A stretch of 64,000 bases of DNA from Bin87 sp965115825 (GCA_965115825.1 OZ220464.1:2914001-2978000); one strand, 5' to 3'; positions 24,157 through 34,161 are shown, counted from the first letter of the stretch. Translations and numbers: made by a program. Notes: generated by a model from the sequence alone, not told the origin.

Positions 24157-25695
24157 ATGGGAACCGGGCTGACTTCCAACCTGCACCTGCTGACGCCGGA
24201 GTTCGCGCTGACGGCGCTGGCGTTTCTGGTGTTCACTGTTGACCTGTTCCTGCCGGAACGGAGCAAGGAATGGCTGGCCGGCCTGGCCGCGGCGAGCCTG
24301 GTGGCCGTCATCGCCATCGCGCTGCTGATGCGGCCGGCCGCTGGCGCAAGCGTGGAGCTGTACGGCGGCCTGATGGTGGCCGACGGTTTTGGCCTCTTCT
24401 TCAAGGTCTTCTTCTGCGCTATCGGCCTGGGCATCATCGCGCTGTCCGTTGAGTACGGACGGGACCGTTTGCAGCATCGGGGAGAGTTCTACGGGCTGCT
24501 GCTGTTCTCCATCGTAGGGATGAACCTGTTGGCGATGTCGCGGGAGCTGCTGACGGCCTACATATCGCTGGAGCTGCTGTCATTCAGCCTGTACGTGATG
24601 GTGGCCTACGGGTTGCGCGAGGCGCGCTCCAACGAGGCTGGCATCAAATACATTATCATCGGCGCGCTGTCGTCGGCCATCATGCTTTATGGGTTGAGCA
24701 ACGTTTATGCAGCGCTGGGCACGACCTACTTCGCCGAAATCGCGGCTGACCTGTCTACGCCGGCGGGGAGCAGTCCGGTACTGTGGATGGGCGTCGCCTT
24801 GTTGGTGGTGGGCTTGGGATTCAAGCTTTCGGCAGCGCCTTTCCATATGTGGGCGCCGGACGCCTACGAGGGCGCGCCCTTGCCGGTGACGGCGTATCTG
24901 GCGATAGGTTCCAAAGCGGCGGCCTTCGCGTTGACCCTGCGGTTGTTCGCCGAGGCGATAGTTCCCGCCGCCGTTCGCTGGGATGAGTGGCAGTTGGTTA
25001 TCGCAGCGCTGGCGGTTTTGACTATGCTGGCCGGCAACCTGGTGGCCCTGGCCCAGCGGAACCTGAAACGTCTGATGGCTTACAGCAGCATCGGACACGT
25101 AGGTTATGCTCTGGCCGGCGTCGCTGTGATGGGCAGCGATTTCGCCCTGGCCGCCAAGGGCGTGATCTTCTATCTGGTAGTGTACGCCGTAACCAACCTG
25201 GTAGTGTTCGCCGGCATTGCCGCCTACTACAACAGGGAAGGGCGGGACGACATTGCGGACTTGGCGGGCCTGGCCGATCGGCAGCCTTTTGTGGCGGCGG
25301 CCATTGCCATTGGGCTGTTTTCGCTGGCGGGCCTGCCCATATTCGCCGGCTTCACCGCCAAGTTCTACCTGTTTGCGGCGGTTGCCGACGGCGGGATGCT
25401 GTGGCTGGCCGGCGTGGCCATCTTCACCAGCTTGATCTCACTGTATTACTACCTGCAAGTGATGCGGCAGATGTACATTGAACGGCCGGCCCGCGCCGCT
25501 GGCAGCGGCGACTGCGACACCCAAGATTCTCACAACGAGCCGGAGCCTCCAGTACCGCCGCTGCAACGTCCGTCCATCCTGCTGACAGCGGCTATGGGCG
25601 TGGGTTTGGTGGCGGTGGTATGGCTGGGCATCTATCCGGCGCCGCTGCTGGGGCTGATTGAGGCGGCCAGCGCGGCGATTGTGCCGTTGGGCTAA
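24157..25695 (+). CDS. nuoN: NADH-quinone oxidoreductase subunit N
   Basis: 512 residues, the third antiporter-like subunit. ISLELLSFSLYVMVAYG, LSAAPFHMWAPDAYEGAPLPVTAYLAIGSKAAAF and YSSIGHVGYALAGVA are the NuoN signatures, including the conserved lysine in GLGFKLSAAPFH. It is the last gene of the operon. NuoE, NuoF and NuoG are absent anywhere in the window. Confidence 0.95.
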   Translation: MGTGLTSNLHLLTPEFALTALAFLVFTVDLFLPERSKEWLAGLAAASLVAVIAIALLMRPAAGASVELYGGLMVADGFGLFFKVFFCAIGLGIIALSVEYGRDRLQHRGEFYGLLLFSIVGMNLLAMSRELLTAYISLELLSFSLYVMVAYGLREARSNEAGIKYIIIGALSSAIMLYGLSNVYAALGTTYFAEIAADLSTPAGSSPVLWMGVALLVVGLGFKLSAAPFHMWAPDAYEGAPLPVTAYLAIGSKAAAFALTLRLFAEAIVPAAVRWDEWQLVIAALAVLTMLAGNLVALAQRNLKRLMAYSSIGHVGYALAGVAVMGSDFALAAKGVIFYLVVYAVTNLVVFAGIAAYYNREGRDDIADLAGLADRQPFVAAAIAIGLFSLAGLPIFAGFTAKFYLFAAVADGGMLWLAGVAIFTSLISLYYYLQVMRQMYIERPARAAGSGDCDTQDSHNEPEPPVPPLQRPSILLTAAMGVGLVAVVWLGIYPAPLLGLIEAASAAIVPLG

Positions 25696-25699
25696 TCGT

Positions 25700-25732
25700 T
25701 TTGGCCGGCGGCAGCCACACCACTTGGCCAAA
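25700..25732 (+). terminator. hairpin after nuoN
   Basis: TTTGGCC and GGCCAAA (25700-25706 and 25726-25732) can form a 7-bp stem shortly after the nuoN stop. There is no T-run, so an intrinsic terminator is uncertain. Confidence 0.3.
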
Positions 25733-25775
25733 GCGCGACAGGATACCAAAGAGATAACCTGTTGGAGGGGCATTA

Positions 25776-26249
25776 ATGATCTGGTCATTAATTAGCATAA
25801 TATCACTATTGGGATTGGTTTGGTCCATCCATTGGTCCGCTGGTATGGTTGGACCGGCAGAGCGTTCATCACGGTGGCATCGTAATCGACGAGCGACCGT
25901 GTCGACCGGCTTGTTTGTGATCGCCGGCAGCGTTTTGATAATAGCGTTGGTGAACGGCTGCCGCTACCCCTGCCAGCAATGGCAATCTACCGGACTTGAC
26001 GTCCTTGCGATGTTGGCTTCATTTCTAATGGGTACGATGCTGACCCGCATACTCGATAGCGATACGAAGCCTTTCTATTACGTAGTACGAGTGGCAATAT
26101 GGTTCGGCATCCTTTTACTAGTCACTACTGCTTTGATTTTCAGCCCCCTAAACGTATCTACCCCGCACAGCATCGCGCTTTTCATCTGGGCGTTGGCGCT
26201 GCCGGTATTGGGATGGTGTGGTAAGCAACTTTGGCCATGGCTGTTTTGA
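25776..26249 (+). CDS. hypothetical four-helix membrane protein
   Basis: 157 residues with an excellent ribosome-binding site (GGAGG, 7 bases before ATG). Helices are at about 2-20, 45-62, 75-120 (two) and 128-150. The short cytoplasmic stretch GPAERSSRWHRNRRAT is basic. Base composition is visibly more AT-rich than the flanking nuo and eno genes, which hints at a recent arrival. I recognise no family. Confidence 0.6.
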   Translation: MIWSLISIISLLGLVWSIHWSAGMVGPAERSSRWHRNRRATVSTGLFVIAGSVLIIALVNGCRYPCQQWQSTGLDVLAMLASFLMGTMLTRILDSDTKPFYYVVRVAIWFGILLLVTTALIFSPLNVSTPHSIALFIWALALPVLGWCGKQLWPWLF

Positions 26250-26356
26250 GTGCGCGACTGCTTTGGCTCATGACAGGCCCTGGTACTCAGTCTGCTACTA
26301 TAACTTCGGATTCATCTAATCAGAAACCAACCGAAGCGTGACGGAGTAATATCGCA

Positions 26357-26887
26357 ATGATCATCGCAGTTATCGGCAATTTTGACCCGCCGGCCCACGT
26401 GTACGCTCTGGCCGAAGCTGTTGGGAAGGAGCTGGCCCGGCGCGGCGTTACCCTGGTATGCGGAGGGCTTACCGGCGTGATGGAGGCAGTGTGCAAGGGG
26501 GCCAAGTCGGAGGGCGGAACGACCATCGGCATCCTGCCCAGCGGCTCGCCCCACACGGCCAATAAGTACGTGGACATCCCCGTGGCTACCAACATGGGCT
26601 ACGCGCGGAACGTGGCGGTGGTTAGCACTGGCCGCGCGGCCATCGCCGTGGGCGGCGCATTCGGCACGCTGTCGGAAATCGCTTACGCGCTTAGTTACGG
26701 CATTCCGGTGGTTTCGCTGCACAGCTGGCCGCTCACCGTGCGCGGCGACGGGCAGCCTGTGGGCGACAACTACATCATTGCCGACGACCCGGTGGACGCG
26801 GTGAACAAGGCCATCGCCGCCGCGGAGGCTCGCACCGACGAAACCCAAACCGTTCCGTTCTCGGAACCCATCAGCGGAGAAGCCTGA
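26357..26887 (+). CDS. LOG-family/TIGR00725-like protein (putative phosphoribohydrolase)
   Basis: 176 residues with a Rossmann-like fold. GGLTGVMEAVCKGAKSEGGTTIGILPS and AIAVGGAFGTLSEIAYALSYGIPVV correspond to the PGGxGTxxE region of the LOG/lysine-decarboxylase-like family. Here it reads GGAFGTLSE, as in the TIGR00725 subgroup. Members cleave nucleoside monophosphates; the substrate here is not known. Its stop overlaps the enolase start by one base, so the two are translationally coupled. Confidence 0.8.
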   Translation: MIIAVIGNFDPPAHVYALAEAVGKELARRGVTLVCGGLTGVMEAVCKGAKSEGGTTIGILPSGSPHTANKYVDIPVATNMGYARNVAVVSTGRAAIAVGGAFGTLSEIAYALSYGIPVVSLHSWPLTVRGDGQPVGDNYIIADDPVDAVNKAIAAAEARTDETQTVPFSEPISGEA

Positions 26888-28194
26888 TGCCCGAAGTTAC
26901 GATAGCGTCCATCACCGCCCGCGAAGCCTTGGACTCCCGCGGCAACCCTACCGTTGAGGCCGAAGTGTCGCTTACTGACGGCAGCAGCGGCCTGGCCCTG
27001 GCGCCTTCCGGGGCCAGCACCGGCAGCTATGAAGCGTTGGAATTGCGCGACGGCGACATGACCCGGTTCGCCGGGGCGGGTACGCTTACCGCCGTCGCCA
27101 ACGTGAACGACCGCATCGCGCCGGCCCTGGCTGGCGTACCGCCCTTTGACCAGGAGGATGTTGACCGCCGCCTTATCGAACTGGACGGCACGGACGACAA
27201 GAGCGGCCTGGGCGCCAACGCTATGCTGTCCGTATCTATGGCGACGGCCAGGGCTGCGTCGGTCTCCGCCGGCGGCGGTTCGTTGTGGCGACACCTGTCG
27301 GATGGCGACGAGGTTTCGCTGCCCGTGCCGCTGCTCAACGTCCTCAACGGCGGACGGCACGCCTCCAACTCTGCCGATGTGCAGGAGTTCATGGTCGCCC
27401 CGGCCGGCTTTGACAGTTTTGCCGACGCCCTGCGCGCCGGAGTAGAGATTTACCAATCTCTCAAAGCTATCCTGCGCTCCGACGGGCATGGCCTCAACGT
27501 GGGCGACGAGGGCGGGTTCGCGCCGAGCCTGCCGTCTAACCGCGACGCCATTGAGGTGGTGTTGCGCGCCATTGAGTCTGCCGGCTACCGCCCCGGGGAG
27601 CAGGCGCACATTGCCCTGGATGTGGCGGCGTCGGAGCTGTGGAACGGCGATACGGGTCGCTACGACCTGGAGCGGGAGGGCGTGTCGCTGACGGCGTCGG
27701 AGCTGATTGACCTGTACGCCGGCTGGTGTCGGGAGTACCCTATTATCAGCATAGAGGATGGCCTGGACGAAGACGATTGGGATGGCTGGGCGGCCCTGAC
27801 CCAACGCCTGGGTAATGCCGTCCAGCTGGTGGGCGACGACCTGCTGGTGACCAACATCGGCCGTCTGCGACGGGGAATTACCGAATCCGCCGGCAACGCT
27901 ATCCTGCTGAAGCCCAATCAGATAGGCACGTTGTCCGAAACCCGCGCCGCTCTGAATCTGGCTCGCAACGCCGGCTGGACGGCGGTAATGAGCCATCGCT
28001 CCGGCGAAACGGAGGACACGACCATAGCCGACCTGGCCGTAGCGTGGAACGTGGGTCAAATCAAGACCGGCGCCCCGGCCCGCTCGGAGCGAGTCGCCAA
28101 GTACAACCGCCTGCTGCGCATAGAGGGAGAGCTGGGCGCGGCGGCGCGCTATACGGGGCTGGGCGCGTACCGAAGATTGGCGACGGGTGAATAA
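26887..28194 (+). CDS. eno: enolase (phosphopyruvate hydratase)
   Basis: 435 residues, interconverting 2-phosphoglycerate and phosphoenolpyruvate. REALDSRGNPTVEAEV, GASTGSYEALELRDGD, the metal-site stretches VGDEGGFAP, ISIEDGLDEDDW and VGDDLLVTN, and the C-terminal MSHRSGETEDTTIADLAVA are all present. The length is standard. It is placed with gap downstream, giving a small glycolytic neighbourhood. Confidence 0.97.
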   Translation: MPEVTIASITAREALDSRGNPTVEAEVSLTDGSSGLALAPSGASTGSYEALELRDGDMTRFAGAGTLTAVANVNDRIAPALAGVPPFDQEDVDRRLIELDGTDDKSGLGANAMLSVSMATARAASVSAGGGSLWRHLSDGDEVSLPVPLLNVLNGGRHASNSADVQEFMVAPAGFDSFADALRAGVEIYQSLKAILRSDGHGLNVGDEGGFAPSLPSNRDAIEVVLRAIESAGYRPGEQAHIALDVAASELWNGDTGRYDLEREGVSLTASELIDLYAGWCREYPIISIEDGLDEDDWDGWAALTQRLGNAVQLVGDDLLVTNIGRLRRGITESAGNAILLKPNQIGTLSETRAALNLARNAGWTAVMSHRSGETEDTTIADLAVAWNVGQIKTGAPARSERVAKYNRLLRIEGELGAAARYTGLGAYRRLATGE

Positions 28195-28285
28195 AAGCCC
28201 ATCCAGTTGAAGTGGGGGGCTACCAGCGCAAGCTCAGGATAGCAGGGCTTTCAACTTGACAAACTGCCCAACCCCGCTTTTTCGG

Positions 28286-28294
28286 TGGTATAAT
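28286..28294 (+). promoter_or_regulatory. extended -10 (TGG-TATAAT) for gap
   Basis: A perfect TATAAT preceded by TGG lies 59 bases before the gap ATG. A TTGACA occurs at 28256-28261, but the 27-base gap to TATAAT is too long for a normal -35/-10 pair. The extended -10 is the better reading. Confidence 0.55.
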
Positions 28295-28353
28295 CGCCAG
28301 CGGCAACCATGCTGACTGCTTGGCCACTATTGAAATGACGGAGGCGCTTTGAG

Positions 28354-29364
28354 ATGGCGACGCGCATCGGTATCAACGGCTTTGGCCGCATTGGGCGACT
28401 GGTGGCTCGCGCGGCCCTTTCACCAACCTATTACGACCGCCTGGACCTGGTTGCCGTCAACGGGTTAAGCGAACCTGCTACCGCCGCCCATCTCTTCAAG
28501 TACGACAGCACCTATGGGCCTTACGCCGGCACAGTGGGAACCGACAACGGCGACCTGGTTATCGACGGCAAGACCATCCGCATGTTTCAGGAACCTGAAC
28601 CGGCCAACATCCCCTGGTCGGAGATGGGCGTGGATATTGTGGTGGAGTGCACCGGCCGCTTTACCGACGCCGCCAAAGCCGCCGCCCACATTGACAACGG
28701 AGGCGCCGGCAAGGTCATTATCTCAGCCCCGGCACGGGGCGCCGACGCCACCATTGTCCTCGGCGTTAACGATGATGCGCTCCGGAATGACCGGCACCGC
28801 ATCATCTCCAACGCTTCTTGCACTACCAACTGTTTTGCGCCCATGGTAAAGGTGCTGCACGATGCCTTTGGCATCGAGCGCGGACTGATGTCAACCATCC
28901 ATGCTTACACCAACGACCAGAGCATCCTTGACCGCAACCATCGCGACCTGCGCCGCGCCCGCGCTGCCGCGCAGAACATCATACCCACCAGCACCGGAGC
29001 GGCCCGTTCCGTGGGAGTGGTACTGCCTGAGCTGGAAGGCAAGCTCCACGGCATCGCTTATCGCATCCCTACCTCGGTAGGTTCCGTAACCGACTTCGTG
29101 GCGGACTTGAAGCAGAAGGTTACCAAGGACGACGTTAACGCGGCGTTCAAATCCGCTGCCGCCGGCGCGCTGAAAGGCATCCTGGAATACACCGAAGACC
29201 CCATCGTCAGCTCAGACATTCGCGGGAACACCCACAGCTGCATCCTGGACGGCCTCAGTACGATGGTGCTGGACGATAATATGGTGAAGGTCATGGGGTG
29301 GTACGATAACGAATGGGGTTACTCCTGCCGAACGGCCGACCTATGCTGCATGGTGGGCGGATAG
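28354..29364 (+). CDS. gap: glyceraldehyde-3-phosphate dehydrogenase, type I
   Basis: 336 residues. INGFGRIGRLVARAAL is the NAD-binding loop. SNASCTTNCFAPMVKVLHD holds the catalytic Cys156. The downstream HAYTNDQ and YDNEWGYSCR are typical. It catalyses the oxidation of glyceraldehyde-3-phosphate with phosphate and NAD. It has its own promoter-like site and follows eno after 159 bases. No pgk or tpi is adjacent. Confidence 0.97.
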   Translation: MATRIGINGFGRIGRLVARAALSPTYYDRLDLVAVNGLSEPATAAHLFKYDSTYGPYAGTVGTDNGDLVIDGKTIRMFQEPEPANIPWSEMGVDIVVECTGRFTDAAKAAAHIDNGGAGKVIISAPARGADATIVLGVNDDALRNDRHRIISNASCTTNCFAPMVKVLHDAFGIERGLMSTIHAYTNDQSILDRNHRDLRRARAAAQNIIPTSTGAARSVGVVLPELEGKLHGIAYRIPTSVGSVTDFVADLKQKVTKDDVNAAFKSAAAGALKGILEYTEDPIVSSDIRGNTHSCILDGLSTMVLDDNMVKVMGWYDNEWGYSCRTADLCCMVGG

Positions 29365-29382
29365 CCGTCTAATGCGTTCCTC

Positions 29383-32300
29383 GTGAACACGCCGCTGCTA
29401 CGCATACCCATCCCCCTGCGCCGATTGTGGGGGGGTAATCCTTTACTGCTGGCGCTGCTGTTGGCGGCGCTGGCTCTGCGACTTTACGGCATCAACTGGG
29501 ACGACGGGCACGGCTTCCATCCCGATGAGCGGTCTTTCTATATGCGCGCTGGCGATATGCTGTGCGTGCTCACTGCGGGCCTCGAAAAAGATGGCCCCCA
29601 TTGCTCGGCGGAGCACCTGCGCTCGCTGCTGGCCGGCGAGCACCTTCAGGGTATGGAGCCGGGCCTTCCCAACTTAGGCACAGCCTTTTCCGCCGAGCGC
29701 AGTCCGCTTAACCCCCGCTGGTTCCCATTGGGCAGCGCGCCCATTTATGCGCTGGTATTGATGAGAACCCTATTGGAGCCGTTCGCAGATTGGGGGGTGA
29801 TGGAACTGCGGTTCATTGGCCGCACTCTGACCGCCCTAGCTGATGTCGCCTCCGTCTGGCTGCTGTACATTATCGGGCGGCGGATGTATGGGCGGTGGGC
29901 CGGCATTCTGGCCGCCGCATTCGCCGCATTCGCCGTAACGCATATCCAGCATGCCCATTTTTATCGCCCGGAGCCGTTCACCGTGCTGGCGTCGCTGGCC
30001 TGCCTGTGGGCGATGCTGCGTTTTATGGAGGGAGGGCGCACCCGCGACGGCGTGCTGCTGGGCGCGTTGGTTGGGCTGGCCATGGCGCCAAAGGTGTCCG
30101 TTGCGCCCATACTGGCGCCGCTGGCGTTGACTTTCCTTTGGGTTGCCAAAGACAGAGCCGGTCGTACCTGGTCGGAATTGCGTCCCTGGGACATCGCGCG
30201 CATTGCGCCGGCGGCGATCCTGGCCGGCTTAGCGGCGCTGGCGACTTTTTTCATCACCACGCCCTATGCGTTTCTGGACTTCGCCAACTTTATCTCTGAT
30301 GTTCGTGAGCAGTTCGGCATGGCCCGGGAGGCCGGACGCTTCCCATTCACCTGGCAGTACGCGAATACGCCGGCGTTCATTTACCAGATTCGGCAAACGG
30401 CGGTCTGGGGATTAGGTTTGCCCTTAGGCATCGTGGCGTGGCTGTCGGTTCCGGTTACGGCGTGGCTGGCGTGGCGCGGCGGAATCGCCCAGCGCAGAGA
30501 CCTGCTGCTGTTGGCGTGGAGTGTTCCCGCCTTCGTGTTCCTGGAGCTTTTTGAGGTCAAGTTCCTGCGCTACGTGTTCCCTTTGCTGCCCTTCTATATG
30601 CTTATGGCGGCGCGGATGATGACGGCTCTGGTCGCTTGGGCCAAGTCGCAGCGCAAACCTGCTCAGGATGTAATAACGCGCCCTGGCGACGCTCCGTTTT
30701 CCGAAGAGTGGCACGCTACGCCGCCCGTGGTGGGCGACGACCTGATATTTGACGAACCGCTCTTTGGCGATGATCCCTTTCCCGATACGTCGTTTTCCGA
30801 AGAGCGGCACAGCACGCCGCCGCTGGCCGGCGCGTCCGCGTCCGCAGCAGCCGCGCCGTTGTCGCCCGCGCCCGAATCCGTATCCGGCGGGTGGATGCCC
30901 CGGTGGCTTGCCGTCCGACGTCTGGTGAGCCGATTTGCTTACCCGACCGCCGTGGTTGCGCTGGCGATCATCCTCTCTGCCACCGCGCTCTACGCCATCA
31001 TGTTCGTCGGCATATACAGCCGGCCGCACACTGCGGTCACTGCCTCGGAGTGGATTAACGCCAACGTGACGCCGGGGGCGTCCATCATCAATGCCGGCTC
31101 CTATTGGGATGAACGCATACCCGGTCTGCATAACTACGACGTCTGGACGTTCGCGGTCTATCATCCTGACCACGACGCCACGAAAATCCCGGAACTGGCG
31201 GAGCGTCTGGCCGATGCGGAGTATCTGATTTTCTACTCCAACCGCGCCTATGGTTCGGTGTCGCGGCTGCCGGAGCGATTTCCGCAGAGTTCGGCTTTCT
31301 TCCGTCTGCTCTTTGCCGGGGAACTGGGCTATCAGCCGGAGCGGAGCTTTACGTCATACCCTTCGCTGGCCGGGGTATCGCTGCGCGATGACCCTTACGG
31401 ACGGGCCGGGTTGCCCGCGCCGGCGCTGGCTCCGGACGGCTACGACGGGCAGCCATCCGGCGGCATCGTGGTCAATCTTGGTTACGCCGACGAGAATGTC
31501 ATCGGCTATGATCACCCGCAGGTTCTGGTGTTTCGCAACGCGGAACGGCTGCCGGGCGCGGAGATTGAGGAACGCATCGACGATGCTGTGCAGGCGTCTG
31601 ACGCTGCCCCGCTGATGCTGTCCGAATCAGCCCGGGCTGCCCAGCAATCCGGGGGCGCTTGGCCGGAGTTGTTCAACCGGGACGGCTGGGCCAGCCGCGC
31701 GCCCTGGCTGGCGTGGCTGCTGGTAGTAGAGCTGATGTGTCTGGCCGCTTTTCCGCTCACGTGGTGGCTGCTGCGCCCTCTGCCGGACAGAGGCTTGCTG
31801 CTGGCGCGCGTAGCGGGTCTGCTGCTTACGGCTTGGGTTGCCTGGTGGCTGGTCAACGCCGGCATTATGCGTTACTCCGTGGAGACAATATGGCTGGCCA
31901 TCCTGATAGTTGCCTTACCGTCCGCCGTGGTTCTGTGGCAGTGGTGGCGGGAGATGCTGGCCTGGCTGCGGGAAAAGTGGCGCTTGATAATTATCGCCGA
32001 AGCGTTGTTCCTGTTGGCCTACGCCGGGTTCCTGCTTATCCGGGCCGCGAATCCCGACCTGTGGCACTTCTGGCGCGGCGGCGAGAAGCCTATGGAGTTG
32101 GCGTACTTCACCGCGGTGGCGCGTTCCTCGGTAATGCCGCCCTACGACCCGTGGTTCAGCGGCGGCTACCTGAATTACTACTACTGGGGCTACTTTATTC
32201 TGTCGGTTCCGCTGCGGCTGACCGGCATACCGCCGGCGACGGCGTTCAACCTGGCGATACCGCTGCTGTTCGCGCTGACGGCTACGGGAATAGGGTCGCT

Positions 32301-34161
32301 GGCGTACAACATGGCGGCGACGGCCTCTTCCGCCGCGTTACTCCCGCGGGGACGTGAAGCCGGGCGGCGCATCAATCTAAAGCGTTGGCTCCCCGGCGGG
32401 GCGGCGCTGGCCGGCCTGGGGGCGGCAGTGTTGGCGGTTGTTGCGGGGAACCTCGACGGCGTGGCGCAGCTTGTCGGTATCGCTCAGCAGAAGCTGCAAG
32501 GGATGGACGCGCCCCTGTCCGGCTTTGACTTCTGGAGGAGCAGCAGGGCTATTCCGGGGATCGACGAGTTCGAGCCGTCGCGGTTAACGCCCTGGCTTGA
32601 CCCGCGCAATCACAGCGAAACGGCGTCTCATATCACCGAGTTTCCCTTCTTTACCTTCCTGTTCGGCGATTTGCATGCTCACATGATGACGATGCCCTTC
32701 GCTACGTTGTCGCTGGCCCTGGGTTTCGCACTGTTGGCAGGATTGGGGAATGCCAAGCTGCGCAGCCTTTGGCCCTGGGCCAGCGCCGGAGCGCTGGGCC
32801 TGGCGGTAGGCAGTCTGTGGGCCATCAACTCCTGGGAGTATCCGGCCTACGCGCTGCTGATGCTCGGCTGCATCGGCGGGGCGGTCTGGATGTCGGCCGG
32901 CGCGCTGAAAACCCGATTGGCGTTCGCAGGATGTCTCGGCCTGCTGGCGTTGGCGGTGAGCTATGCCGCTTTTCAGCCTTTCCATGCGGCTATGGAGACT
33001 TTCGGAACCGGCATTGAACCTACCCGCTGGCGCACTCCGCTGTCCAGCTATTTGCTCATCCACGCTTTGCCGCTGCTGGCATCCGTTGCGCTGCTGTATG
33101 GAGTGCTACCGCGCAGTTTTGCGCCGTTGCTGGCTTGGCTCAGACATGACGCGCAGATGCCGGCAGTCCATCAGTGGCTGTTGCTGGCGGCGCCGTTCGG
33201 CGCGCTGCTGGCGGGGTACTGCTGGGCGGCGGGCTACGCAACGGCGGGGTTGCTTGCGGTCTTGCTCACGCTGACCGTCTGGGCGGCGGCGACAGCGGCG
33301 TTGGCATCCGACGATTATCCGCAGAGGCGCTCCGACTTGATGGCGTTGGCCATGCTGGCCCTGGCCCTGGCTATTGGCATTGGCGTGGACTTCGTGCGAG
33401 TTGAAGCCGATATTGGCCGGATGAACACGGTATTCAAGTACTATCTGGTTGCGTGGCTGCTTTTCGCTGCGGCGGGCGCGTACGGGCTTTGGCGCGGTTG
33501 GACGGCGGCCAGCATCGTCGGAGGCAACGCTTTCGTGCGGCGCAACCTCCGCTGGGGAGCCGCCGGGGTGATTGGGCTGGTGGCCGCCGGGACGCTGGTC
33601 TATCCGGCCCTGGCGACGCCGGTTCGCATTGCTGACCGTTTAAATCCGGCGCCGTTGACGCTGGACGGGGAAACCTGGATGCCTCGCGCCGAGTATCATC
33701 CGCCGGACTGGTGCGCGGCCCATCCCAGCAATCTCACGAGTCCTTTTGCGCTGCGTTGGGATTACGACGCCATCCGCTGGCTGCGGGAGAACGCAGAAGG
33801 AAGCCCGGTTGTGCTGGAGGCACACGGCGCGGGGTACTGTTGGAACAGCCGGATTTCCCAATACACCGGGCTGCCGACGCTGCTGGGCTATCCCTGGCAT
33901 CAGCAGCAGCAGCGAGGGGACGGCGACATTGTGCGGAGTCGGGCGATGGACGTTGCGGACATCTACAACAGCCCCAGCCAGGAGAGAGCCGAAGATCTGT
34001 TGGAAAAATACGAGGTTGCCTACATCGTCGTCGGCGACTTGGAACGGGCGTATTACGGGCAGACTGGCATCGCCAAGTTCGACGCTATGGCGGATGCCGG
34101 CGCGCTGACTCTGGCCTACGCCAATGAGGGCACGCGCATTTACCGGGTGGCCGGCCGCTGA
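29383..34161 (+). CDS. very large membrane glycosyltransferase with C-terminal DUF2298 (YYY) domain
   Basis: 1592 residues with more than twenty predicted transmembrane helices. The N-terminal half (about 1-780) is a GT39/ArnT-like GT-C transferase: DDGHGFHPDERSF is the DxD-like loop, followed by an RNAseq-like series of hydrophobic helices and HAHFYRPEPFT. Residues about 430-485 are a soluble acidic low-complexity insert with two PFSEE(W/R)H-type repeats. The C-terminal half (about 780-1592) is DUF2298: HFWRGGEKPMELAYF, PPYDPWFSGGYLNYYYWGYF and HAHMMTMPFATLSLALG. DUF2298 proteins of Chloroflexota and Archaea are thought to be lipid-linked-sugar transferases. The start is GTG 29383, 18 bases after gap. 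Confidence 0.88.
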   Translation: MNTPLLRIPIPLRRLWGGNPLLLALLLAALALRLYGINWDDGHGFHPDERSFYMRAGDMLCVLTAGLEKDGPHCSAEHLRSLLAGEHLQGMEPGLPNLGTAFSAERSPLNPRWFPLGSAPIYALVLMRTLLEPFADWGVMELRFIGRTLTALADVASVWLLYIIGRRMYGRWAGILAAAFAAFAVTHIQHAHFYRPEPFTVLASLACLWAMLRFMEGGRTRDGVLLGALVGLAMAPKVSVAPILAPLALTFLWVAKDRAGRTWSELRPWDIARIAPAAILAGLAALATFFITTPYAFLDFANFISDVREQFGMAREAGRFPFTWQYANTPAFIYQIRQTAVWGLGLPLGIVAWLSVPVTAWLAWRGGIAQRRDLLLLAWSVPAFVFLELFEVKFLRYVFPLLPFYMLMAARMMTALVAWAKSQRKPAQDVITRPGDAPFSEEWHATPPVVGDDLIFDEPLFGDDPFPDTSFSEERHSTPPLAGASASAAAAPLSPAPESVSGGWMPRWLAVRRLVSRFAYPTAVVALAIILSATALYAIMFVGIYSRPHTAVTASEWINANVTPGASIINAGSYWDERIPGLHNYDVWTFAVYHPDHDATKIPELAERLADAEYLIFYSNRAYGSVSRLPERFPQSSAFFRLLFAGELGYQPERSFTSYPSLAGVSLRDDPYGRAGLPAPALAPDGYDGQPSGGIVVNLGYADENVIGYDHPQVLVFRNAERLPGAEIEERIDDAVQASDAAPLMLSESARAAQQSGGAWPELFNRDGWASRAPWLAWLLVVELMCLAAFPLTWWLLRPLPDRGLLLARVAGLLLTAWVAWWLVNAGIMRYSVETIWLAILIVALPSAVVLWQWWREMLAWLREKWRLIIIAEALFLLAYAGFLLIRAANPDLWHFWRGGEKPMELAYFTAVARSSVMPPYDPWFSGGYLNYYYWGYFILSVPLRLTGIPPATAFNLAIPLLFALTATGIGSLAYNMAATASSAALLPRGREAGRRINLKRWLPGGAALAGLGAAVLAVVAGNLDGVAQLVGIAQQKLQGMDAPLSGFDFWRSSRAIPGIDEFEPSRLTPWLDPRNHSETASHITEFPFFTFLFGDLHAHMMTMPFATLSLALGFALLAGLGNAKLRSLWPWASAGALGLAVGSLWAINSWEYPAYALLMLGCIGGAVWMSAGALKTRLAFAGCLGLLALAVSYAAFQPFHAAMETFGTGIEPTRWRTPLSSYLLIHALPLLASVALLYGVLPRSFAPLLAWLRHDAQMPAVHQWLLLAAPFGALLAGYCWAAGYATAGLLAVLLTLTVWAAATAALASDDYPQRRSDLMALAMLALALAIGIGVDFVRVEADIGRMNTVFKYYLVAWLLFAAAGAYGLWRGWTAASIVGGNAFVRRNLRWGAAGVIGLVAAGTLVYPALATPVRIADRLNPAPLTLDGETWMPRAEYHPPDWCAAHPSNLTSPFALRWDYDAIRWLRENAEGSPVVLEAHGAGYCWNSRISQYTGLPTLLGYPWHQQQQRGDGDIVRSRAMDVADIYNSPSQERAEDLLEKYEVAYIVVGDLERAYYGQTGIAKFDAMADAGALTLAYANEGTRIYRVAGR

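Noticed and set aside
26770..28059. 429-residue open frame on the minus strand
   Set aside because: Antisense to enolase and of shadow composition.
28256..28294. TTGACA and TATAAT as a classical sigma-70 promoter before gap
   Set aside because: The 27-base spacing is too long; only the extended -10 was kept.
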